Assembly: GCA_010015675.1 (NCBI GenBank) | Contig: ML976990.1 | Location: 767,285 to 831,284, forward strand | Reading direction: 5' to 3' | DNA: 64,000 nt | Source: Byssothecium circinans | Lineage: Eukaryota > Ascomycota > Dothideomycetes > Pleosporales > Massarinaceae | Part shown: piece by piece, positions 1 through 7,104 of the stretch | Numbering within the stretch: the first letter of the stretch is position 1 | Layout of the letters: the number at the start of each line of letters is the position of its first letter | Notes under the pieces: generated by a model | Seen by the model: the letters and a program-made list of their open reading frames with translations, nothing else | Told to the model about the DNA's origin: nothing | Database searches by the model: none | Position numbers and translations under genes: made by a program

Positions 1-413
1 ATTCAGTGGCCTTCTCTCACGACTCGACACGGCTGGCGTCGGCGTCGGGCGACCGCACCGTCAAGATATGGGATGCGAGCAGTGGCGCGTGCCTGCAGAC
101 GCTCGAGGTTGGCAAAGTACTCAGCAACATATCATTTGACACCACTAGCTTGTATCTTCACACTGAAATTGGTACTATCACTATTAGTGCAGCATCATTG
201 GTTCTAAGTAGTACACCAACTATTACGGAGCCTCAGAATCCAAGATATCAAGGCCTAGCTTTAGGTTCAGACAACACATGGATAACACACAATTCAGAGA
301 ACCTAGTATGGCTACCCTCAGAGTATCGGCCGTCATGCTCAGCGGTGTCAGGGAAGACGATTGGCATCGGTGCCGAATCTGGAAGAGTATGGATATGCAA
401 AGTTTTGGTTTGA
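1..413 (+). CDS. C-terminal tail of a NACHT/WD40-type protein (partial)
   Basis: This is the last 136 codons or so of a protein that enters from the left edge, reading in the frame that starts at base 3 and ending at a TGA at 411-413. The first 40 residues form a standard WD40 blade with the GDRTVKIWD signature. What follows (a phrase like ISFDTTSLYLHTEIGTI, then WLPSEYRP and GRVWIC) resembles the non-canonical end of fungal NACHT-WD40 (NLR-like) proteins, which act as intracellular sensors in non-self recognition and programmed cell death. The NACHT ATPase part lies outside the window, so the NLR assignment is inferred from the tail alone. An ordinary WD40 protein is the alternative. No intron or frameshift is visible in this part. 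Confidence 0.7.
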   Translation, partial: SVAFSHDSTRLASASGDRTVKIWDASSGACLQTLEVGKVLSNISFDTTSLYLHTEIGTITISAASLVLSSTPTITEPQNPRYQGLALGSDNTWITHNSENLVWLPSEYRPSCSAVSGKTIGIGAESGRVWICKVLV

Positions 414-960
414 CATATCTTAGAGCGTTTGTGTGGAGACAACTTACTATCCTTATTCTCTTTTCTATCTCTATTTCATAGAGGGGGCCGGGATCCACGT
501 GAATATATAGCTTCCTAATTTGCCACAGCGAAGCTTCGAGCACCCTTTGATCAAGTTGTGTTGGGAACAATGTAGGATGCTCTAAGAAGATTCTGCTTAC
601 AAACCACAAGTTAGTTGTAAGGACTCTAGAAGCTTCGATCTATCCCTCCTTATGTATAGAACCAGGTGTTAAAGTTTTGCCACATGAGCCTCGCTAGAGG
701 GAGACGAACGCCTTGATCAGGCTAGCAGGGAGGATGGCCGTACCGGCCATACCCTTTGTCAGTTCGAGCTGTGATAGAGAAGTACCTTCTTGTACCGTGG
801 CAAATCACGTGCTCGAACCAGTTGCGCCTAACCGGATACATAAGGTGGGGGGTGCTGAGACTTTCGCTTATGGGTGGGGGTAGAGTTGCGTTGCAGAGGC
901 GTTCGAGGTGAAGCCGTTTTCGCTAGCCACTGTATATTTCAACGACGTTGTTATAATATA
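414..960. other. Intergenic, no gene seen
   Basis: About 550 bases between the WD40 tail and the transposase. No convincing reading frame or RNA gene is seen. A possible left end of the neighbouring pogo element lies near 832-853; see the findings. Confidence 0.5.
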
Positions 961-2610
961 CTAATACATCCGCGCCACTGGGGCCCTCCATGGCTCTGCA
1001 GCTTCGCCTATCACTTCGGTCTCCACCACACCGACATCTGGCGCAGGAGTCTTACACTTACGACCACGCTTTCCCTTGCCCTTATCTGCGGTAGCTTTGT
1101 CTTTGGTAGCACGCTTCGCTCGTGCCTCCTGCAGGTCCTCGAAGCTCATCACCTTCGCCTTCCCGAGGACCTTTGATGGCGTCGATCGGCGAACCTTAGC
1201 TTCGTTATTTATCTTAGCCAAAAGTCGGTTGTGATCCTGAAGGAGATGTTGTTTAGCAAAGGATATTTGAGCGGCACTTGCGAGCTTCTGTACGCGCCTC
1301 TGCAGACGCTCGGACGCACAAGCATCCTGTTTAATCAGGTTGTGTAAAGACGAAAGACCCTCAGTTGTCACAGGTGTGACGGGCGTTACTGGGGTTAACA
1401 GTACTTCGTCTTGAGGGCAGGATCCCACAGGCCGATTAGCTTCAGGAATAGTAAGCTCTGTAGGCGGTATAGGTATATCTCGGAGTACTCTATTCGGATC
1501 GAACGGGAACAGACCAGTGGCAGCCCACGCGGCTTTGATATTCCTCTTGGTCAGCGCTCTATCCCTTGCTGGCTGGTATAGATAAGTGAAATGCTCCTTG
1601 CCAACCTTGTCTACACCTCCTCTATTCAACCGCTCAACCTCATCGCGGTAGGCTGTTTTCAAGGGCGCAAAGACGCCGACGTCACACGGCTGGAGCTTGT
1701 GAGAGGTGTGAGAGGGAAGGCGACATAGGATTATGTTGTGTTCAAAGCAAAACTCCAGGATCTCTAGGGTCTCATGAGTCCCAAAGCCGTCGCAGATTAG
1801 CACCCGTGGTTTGCCGTTAGCTAGTCCTGTAGTTTGGGAATCAAACACACGCGTAAGCCACTCTAAGCAAATCTTCGAGTCATTGTATCCGTTCTCCGAA
1901 TGTCCGTAATGCCATCCAGGGGTTGGGTGCGTGGTCCAATTACTTCGATGGGTGGATGCTGGCCAGATGATAAGCGGTAGCAGCGACCTACCGTCAGCGC
2001 TGATGCACTCAACCGCCGTTACCATAGTCCGCTTGGTACCAGCGCCTCTATAACCACGTAGATCGTCTGTGCCAACAAGAACCTTAACGGAGCCCAGCAT
2101 GCTTAGCATGACACCCGTCTCGTCCATGTTGTAGACATTCTCCGGCAATATTGTTGGATCTTGTAGTACCTTGCCGATCACCTCAAACCACTCCGTGATC
2201 TTATTATGTATAAACTTCTCATGTCGGTTCCAGTCTATCGACCTAACTCTCCTCGCTTTGAGTTCGGGCTGGCGTTTCTCGAAGGCTCGAGCCCAGTTCT
2301 TGCCCGGGGGCTTGATTGGCTTGTTCGGCGTGGACCGCCGGCGGGCGATGCTGAAGGCTAGCGAGGGTATATACTTTATTCGGACAGGTTGCCCAAGACT
2401 AGACATTAGTAACAAGAACGTTACAAGCGCTTTCTCTTCCTCTACGGTAAGATATTGTTGGCGTTGGGCCTTCTCCTCTCGGGAGGGTCGGCCACGTGCA
2501 CGGTAATACAGCGTATGAAGAGGGACATCGCCCCATTCTAATAGGGCAGCCCATGTTCTAGGTGTGTCGGAAGGAGGTGTCTGCGCCAGTACCTTGCTGG
2601 CTCGGTCCAT
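961..2610 (-). CDS. Fot1/pogo-type DDE transposase
   Basis: An uninterrupted 549-residue frame encodes a Tc1/mariner-superfamily transposase of the pogo/Fot1 group, which cuts and pastes its own element, usually at TA. The region before residue 160 corresponds to the helix-turn-helix/CENP-B-like DNA-binding part. The catalytic core shows YNMDETG with Asp163, LICDGFGTHE with Asp274, and LQPCDVGVFAPLK with Asp310. The last two are separated by 35 residues, the D-D35-D spacing expected near this group. The C-terminal tail is basic (KGKGKRGRK near residue 515). The chosen ATG at 2610 may not be the true start, because a second frame runs upstream to about 2741 and could be joined by a frameshift or an intron. 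The frame has no stop, so it is either young or protected. Activity cannot be judged without clear terminal repeats. Confidence 0.85.
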   Translation of the reverse strand: MDRASKVLAQTPPSDTPRTWAALLEWGDVPLHTLYYRARGRPSREEKAQRQQYLTVEEEKALVTFLLLMSSLGQPVRIKYIPSLAFSIARRRSTPNKPIKPPGKNWARAFEKRQPELKARRVRSIDWNRHEKFIHNKITEWFEVIGKVLQDPTILPENVYNMDETGVMLSMLGSVKVLVGTDDLRGYRGAGTKRTMVTAVECISADGRSLLPLIIWPASTHRSNWTTHPTPGWHYGHSENGYNDSKICLEWLTRVFDSQTTGLANGKPRVLICDGFGTHETLEILEFCFEHNIILCRLPSHTSHKLQPCDVGVFAPLKTAYRDEVERLNRGGVDKVGKEHFTYLYQPARDRALTKRNIKAAWAATGLFPFDPNRVLRDIPIPPTELTIPEANRPVGSCPQDEVLLTPVTPVTPVTTEGLSSLHNLIKQDACASERLQRRVQKLASAAQISFAKQHLLQDHNRLLAKINNEAKVRRSTPSKVLGKAKVMSFEDLQEARAKRATKDKATADKGKGKRGRKCKTPAPDVGVVETEVIGEAAEPWRAPVARMY

Positions 2611-3173
2611 GTCGATGATCGTGGTGGTGCTGCTACGGGTACGCGAGAACAGCTAGCGGCAACGAACACCAGCCCGCTTTCTAAAGATAGCCCGTTGTTG
2701 GACATTTCTAGAATAGCGCGACACTTGCGCTGGTTAGGCATAGCATAGAATACAATACGATCTGCGAGCGTTTTAATACTTTAGCACGTAAGCTCGCTAG
2801 ATCGGCCTGCAAAAACACGCTTAAGACCCCCTATGCGCGGATAAATCCGGAGTGCATTATTCCTAGGTCTCTGTGTCTGCAAAGCTCTAAGATATATAAT
2901 TGCACAATAGAGCTATCGCCTAGATTCCCCGAACTCTAATATTTGATTGATTACCGTTGTGTTGTTGGCGTATAAAGCAGATCCAAGTTAAGATGCGCGA
3001 AAAGGAATGAACGGCAGCATAAGTAAGATCGTTGTATTTTTTTGGTTACACGCCACTAGCTTGAGGAGAATCCTTAAAAGAAGAGGACTAGGATAATTCT
3101 GGCTTAATATACCGTGGGGAAGATGGTTGAGATGCTTCTACGACAAATCTTTTGCGGCACGGGGTGCTTTGCG
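2611..3173. other. Flank of pogo element, no gene seen
   Basis: AT-rich sequence with no supported gene. It probably contains the right end of the pogo element: the stretch 2826-2850 is a candidate, imperfect inverted match to 832-853. The remainder looks like decayed intergenic DNA. Confidence 0.4.
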
Positions 3174-3990
3174 TTACGCAGGGGGGGACGTTAGATGTTT
3201 CCTTAGATTATAGTGCTTCTTGCCGAAAGAGTCGCGCCAGCAATGAGGCCCAAGGTCGCACGGTGGGCCTGGACATCGCATCAACGCATACACTTCGCGC
3301 CAAGCCGAGGGATTTCCCGTAGCTTCCTGTTCTGCATCGAGCTGCGTAGCTCGATCATTGAGCATCATCTGTGTAGCAGTGCCACGCTTATTTCCACGCT
3401 GTGCTGGACTAGCACTTGGGCCAACGTTAAGGTGTGAGTCTATGTAATGGAAGGATAGATCAACTCTGAGCTTCTTACCAGAACGGAGCCGTTCACCTCA
3501 CTCCTTAAGTTGTGTTTAATATAATAAGCCAATTAATGTTTAGATCCTTAAAGCTCTTGACTAGATTACGTTGCGTACGGTCTGTTACTGAAACGGTGAC
3601 ATAAGTGTCGTCGCATCGCATATGCCAGCCGGGCCCGAACTTCCTTCCTCGAAGCCGTTCAAGCTTAGGCCTAAGAATCGTATGCCAATACCCGATAGGA
3701 ATCAGGACAACGTCTTGTTCTGTATCCCCATATACTACCTTGTTATTGAGGAGAACCCTCCATTCAATCGAGCAATGGAGGTAGGTGGGCACATCCTCCC
3801 CGTAACTATTATGCTCGTCCCACTCATCTAGTTGAAGGAATCGGAGCTTATCCTGTTCTAATTGTGTCTGTAGGTGGGAAACGCTCCTCGTTCGGTCTGG
3901 GAAAATTCGATGGGTGGCTTGGGGTGTCTGTGAGGCGTCAAATGGTGTACCTACAAACTGTGTGCCATCAAGGTAGCCCTGTTCTTGAGG
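3174..3990 (-). pseudogene. Broken copy of a repetitive fungal protein of unknown function
   Basis: Reading the minus strand gives one protein in two pieces. The first piece runs from about 3990 to 3505, passing GYLDGTQFVG, then a charged helix, then IEWRVLLNN and DTEQDVVL, and stopping at NTT. After a small frame disruption near 3500 the second piece resumes with RSGKKLRVDLSF. It continues through DAEQEATG and WREVYALMRCPGPPC to CDLGPHCWRD and GKKHYNLRKHL, ending at a stop at 3174. I recognise this order from a family that occurs in many degenerate copies in ascomycete genomes. The conserved part normally continues further downstream, so this copy is also truncated. Its function is unknown to me. 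The cysteine/histidine block CPGPPC..GPHC..KHY could bind zinc, which is inference. Its position beside a transposase suggests a transposon-associated repeat. Confidence 0.65.
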
Positions 3991-4335
3991 GCCATAGAAC
4001 TCTCAATTGAAAGAGAAAGGACTCGCCATCGCATTTTTATACCTGATAGCGAGAGGACGATGCCAGGTCTAATGTATTGACAACAGGAAGGGAGGCCAGC
4101 AGAGGGAGGAGGGGAGGGGAGGGGCCAAACCGTCTCGGCTATCCTCTCTGCTGGCGTGGTCAAGATGCTCATCTATCGTTAAACTATTGCATATTACCCT
4201 ATATTCTACTGCATATCTACAAATGAGCGGAGACAGACTGTGGAAACAAATATCGGAACCAAGGTTCCCCTTCTTAGGAGAGGAGCGATGGTAAAGACAG
4301 TTACACAAGGAATTCGGTTCCCTTCATCCTCGGCA
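3991..4335. other. Intergenic, no gene seen
   Basis: A purine-rich run at 4085-4125 (GGGAGGAGGGG type) is the only notable feature. No supported reading frame. This is the 3' side of the AsnRS-like relic. Confidence 0.4.
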
Positions 4336-5325
4336 TTACCACCAATCCCTAATATCATCATGCCTGAAAACCCACGCCAGAAATCTCTCGATGCCCGTCC
4401 CCCAACCCGTCGTCCTCATCTCCTTTTGGTCTCTCATATCCAGATACCACTTATACGACTCCTCTGGTACCTCATGCTGCTGTAGCGCAATCCTCACCTC
4501 CTCAGAGCTTACATGTCGCTCGCCCAAGCCAAGCACCTCGCCATTCCCGAAGAGGAGGTCAGCGCAGCGAGCTTTGCTGTGAGAGGCGGAATCTAAATAG
4601 GCTTGGTAGAAAGGGACGCTGAGGTGGTCCATTTCCGTAAGCCAGACTGCACCGCCGAAGTGCTGAATCAATTTTTGTTCGCCGGCGCGGGTTATCGTGC
4701 GTCCGTGGGCTTTGTTATCGGGGACGACATATTTCCAGCATGTTTGATCCATTTCAGGGAGGCCGAGGGGTTCTTCGAGCGTGATGCGGGGAAGTTTCTG
4801 ATCGTGTCGTTGGTAGAGCTCTAGGAAGGCGGTGAGGTGTTCAGTCGTGCCAACTGATGCCTCGATGGTATCGCTTTGGCCTCAAAGGAGTGCAGCGATG
4901 ACGCTCATCAGATACCGCTCTGCTACGGATATGCCTTGGTCGAAATCACCAGCGAGCTCGCATTCCACATGGTCAAACTGGTTCAAATGCATGGCATCGG
5001 AATCCTCGCCTCGGAAAGAAGTGTTGATATAGTAAACTCCATCTAAACCATCTTGTATGCGAAGGGAAGACTCTAGCGCAAATTGCATAGAGTCTACAAG
5101 ATATGTCTTTTGGCCGAGCAATGTTATGGGTACAGGCTGGGAGTCGGAGCCTAGACCCATGGGAGAGCTTATTGCGTTGGTAGTGGCTGGAACAATAGCG
5201 TACTTATAATTAACGCCTCGCTTGAAGAAACCGACGGACGAGTGGAAGAGCGAATTTTGGATTGTGAAGAGATTTTCATACCATGATTCTGACAGAACAA
5301 CAGTTGGGTGCTCCCGGGGACTCTT
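4336..5325 (-). pseudogene. AsnRS-like class II synthetase module, broken by TGA
   Basis: Directly after the HIT stop the same frame reads WYENLFTIQNSLFHSS, then ATTNAISSPMGLGSDS and LVDSMQFALE. It then shows SFRGEDSDAMHLNQFDHVE, which is class II motif 2 of Asp/Asn-tRNA synthetases, and ends with TGWGTGIERFLAWV plus DDIRD, which is motif 3. A TGA at 4882-4884 interrupts it after VIAALL. Beyond it the frame is intact (TIEASVGTTEHL to the end at 4336). No anticodon-binding OB domain is present, so it resembles AsnRS paralogues of the asparagine-synthetase type rather than a true tRNA ligase. A 42-nt intron (GT at the start of GTATCT, AG at CCAAAG) could formally remove the TGA but would delete conserved residues, so I read it as a stop. 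Confidence 0.7.
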
Positions 5326-6360
5326 CTAAGACTGAGGCGGCTGGATCCGTTCGCAGTTGATAATTTTCTGAAGAGAGGACGCATCGCGAACTAAAGATTG
5401 TTGGTCTTGGAAAAGAGGACCTTTCAGAGAGGTGACATGTCCCCGGTATCTCTCTTCGTATGGTTCCGTCTTGGTTGCAGGACCAGACTCCAGTGACTGA
5501 CTATATACTTCGCGGCTGTGGATAGGAATGAGTTTGACATGTGCATAGTCAATTTCAAAGCCTTCGAATATCATGCCACAGCGCGGCACTCCAAATGCTT
5601 TCATCAGATAACCAGCGAGAGTATAACTGGCATCCATAAGCTTTGCGTAATTAGTGTCTTCAATGCTGAAAATGTCGCTTGTAAGGTGTTCGCGGGGCAC
5701 AAGCACCGTGAAGCCTGGCGTGTTCGCAAAAGGCGTAAGAAACGCGACATGTTCTCCGTCTTCCCATACGCGTGACTGAGAGATCTCCCCACGGACAATC
5801 CTGGCGAAAAGATTACTGTCCCTATGATCACCATTGAAGTGATGATTCAAAGGCTCCTTGAGTCCAGTCTCTCGCCGAATCGTGGCAGTGATTTGAGACA
5901 ATCTCCCAGAATCCATGGCCAGTCCGTCCTTGGAGGAAATATAGCCTGGAAATGTTTCTTGGAACTCTTTCTCATGACTAGTCACAGGCTTCCATGATTT
6001 TTCCAAACCATGCAGTGGAACGATCGAGATCGAGCCATTGCCTTCAGTAACAAGCGCACAACGTCCAACTTCGTAGAAGTCGCGAAGTGCATGTGCAAGG
6101 TGCTTTACGTTGGACATAACCTCAAGAAATTCCTGTCGATCAAGTGAAAAGAGATGCACGCTTGGTTGTTCGAGAGTTACTAGAGATTCCCCTCGAGTAG
6201 TAGGATAGCGCGACAGACCGGCGACAATTCGCCGGTTGCGGAAGAATACATGCCGGGGTAACACCGGAAATGTGGTACAACTCATATCCATGATTGGAGG
6301 ATGCTGAAGCTGTCGAAAAGAGTCGAGCTGTCGGTTGTCCGGAGAACTTTCCTTGGTCAT
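5326..6360 (-). pseudogene. Tandem HIT-domain module of the relic
   Basis: A 344-codon open frame. The first HIT-like half covers about residues 28-130 (RIVAGLSRYPTTRGES, then a helix, then GRCALVTEGNG and ISIVPLHGL). The second covers about 180-300 (SNLFARIVRGEI, WEDGEHVAFLTPF, TPGFTVLVPREH, CGMIFEGFEIDYAHVKLIPIH). HIT proteins hydrolyse or transfer nucleotidyl groups from adenylated compounds using an H-x-H-x-H motif. Here the second copy reads YAHVKLIPIH, keeping one central histidine but lacking the full triad, and the first copy has no triad. The frame ends in TAG at 5326, but the same frame continues directly into the AsnRS-like module, so the stop is probably a mutation (CAG or similar). 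A separately expressed HIT protein is possible. Confidence 0.65.
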
Positions 6361-6949
6361 CCAGTGCTACGACTGCGCAAGGCTTTCCTGTAAGGGCGAA
6401 CTGCGAAATGGCGCGACGAGTAGCGTTCTCAATATCGAAGCCGCAGGAATACTGGGTTGCAACTTTAGTAGCGAGTAGTTGCCGAAATATCTCGTCGCCC
6501 GCACCGCTGCTCTACCAAGGTTAGCGCAATACGTTGGAGGGCGACCTGTGAATTGCACTCACAAAGCAACGCCTAGTTTCGTGTCAGCAAAAAGGCCTGC
6601 ACCAAACACCGCAGCATCTCCAAGTCTTCCTTTATCCTTTCCTGATACAGTCCCGCCTCGAGCTTTTCATACGTATCAGTCCTGTACAATGCATGCCCTA
6701 GGGTGGGTGGATTACCTCGTAGTCGCCTTCGATAGTAAGTGCAGCACCTTTTCCGGCGTTGAATAGCGGGCAGTTTTCAAGGCTGCTACCGCGCGGACGA
6801 CCACCTCTCTGGCTGTGACACCTGCTTTGAGCGCAGCAACAGCAGTGTCAAGGATTGGCACAAGATTTTTGCCGGATTTCTAGCTGCGCTTCGACGTCGG
6901 GGCAGCTATTGCTGCAGCCTCCGTGGAGAATTACAGACCAGGTTTGCAT
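6300..6949 (-). pseudogene. Isoaspartyl peptidase/L-asparaginase (type 2) remnant
   Basis: The minus strand begins MQTWSVILHGGCSNS at 6949, matching the N-terminal beta strand and Gly-rich turn of Ntn-type asparaginases. After a frameshift (stop at 6850-6848) it continues ILDTAVAALKAG. A second shift of about one base follows, then NCPLFNAGKGAAL (about 6780-6747), the family hallmark. It later shows GRLGDAAVFGAGLFAD (about 6637-6584), the conserved beta-subunit motif, then an alpha-helical tail with AVVALDDQGK near 6345. The stretch between the FNAGKG and GRLGDAA blocks is only about 100 bases, where the family has well over 100 residues including the autocleavage GT(V/I)G threonine. The catalytic nucleophile is therefore absent. 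This product cannot be active. The ATG at 6949 is formed at the hAT junction and is not necessarily native. Confidence 0.7.
6939..6946. repeat. Target-site duplication, left copy
   Basis: The 8-bp word caggtttg, identical to 9998-10005 and immediately outside the hAT terminal repeat. An 8-bp duplication is diagnostic of hAT insertion. Confidence 0.9.
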
Positions 6950-6967
6950 AGTTGTCAACAATCAAGC
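6947..6967. repeat. hAT left terminal inverted repeat
   Basis: Inverted match to 9977-9997 with a perfect 16-base core at 6952-6967. It begins with CA next to the 8-bp duplication caggtttg (6939-6946). Confidence 0.9.
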
Positions 6968-7027
6968 CAATCCAAGCTGAGGCGTTAGCTTGGATTGCTC
7001 GTTTTTTGAGGGCGTCAGCTTGGATTG
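6968..7027. repeat. hAT subterminal repeats (left cluster)
   Basis: The 11-mer agcttggattg occurs at 6987-6997 and 7017-7027, and inverted at 6968-6978. A fourth copy is at 9890-9900 near the right end. Related cttgatt/aatcaag words crowd both ends (to about 7085 and from about 9850). Such subterminal motifs are known transposase-binding sites in hAT elements; that role here is inference. Confidence 0.75.
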
Positions 7028-7104
7028 TTGGGGCTAACAAGCTGAGATCGTGAGCTTGATTGAGGCTTGATTGATAGGCTTGATAGCCTGTACTAGCGCT
7101 AGCC

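Larger units (their letters stand above)
4336..6949 (-). pseudogene. Composite relic: asparaginase-HIT-HIT-AsnRS-like
   Basis: Read on the minus strand, this locus carries four modules in order, with no other gene between them. They are an isoaspartyl-peptidase/asparaginase (Ntn-hydrolase) remnant (about 6949-6300), two tandem HIT-like domains (6360-5326) and an AsnRS-like class II synthetase core (about 5325-4336). The HIT and synthetase parts share one reading frame of about 675 codons, interrupted only by TAG at 5326-5328 and TGA at 4882-4884. The asparaginase part has frameshifts and a large internal deletion, and an upstream hAT insertion has removed its promoter. I infer a decayed fusion gene, or at least a tight co-directional cluster. 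The parts suggest asparagine hydrolysis linked to asparagine activation or synthesis and adenylate hydrolysis. Chance adjacency of three separate relics is the main alternative. Each module is listed separately. Confidence 0.6.

Noticed and set aside
223..609. Minus-strand frame of 128 codons over the WD40 tail
   Set aside because: Shadow of the WD40 gene and its 3' flank, with no protein-like composition.
832..2850. Exact terminal inverted repeats for the pogo element
   Set aside because: Only a short gapped match (ccggat and gggggt) could be found, and no clean TA duplication, so no boundary is claimed.
4882..4923. A 42-nt intron removing the TGA in the AsnRS-like module
   Set aside because: It would delete conserved RYLMSVIAALL residues and has no branch site.
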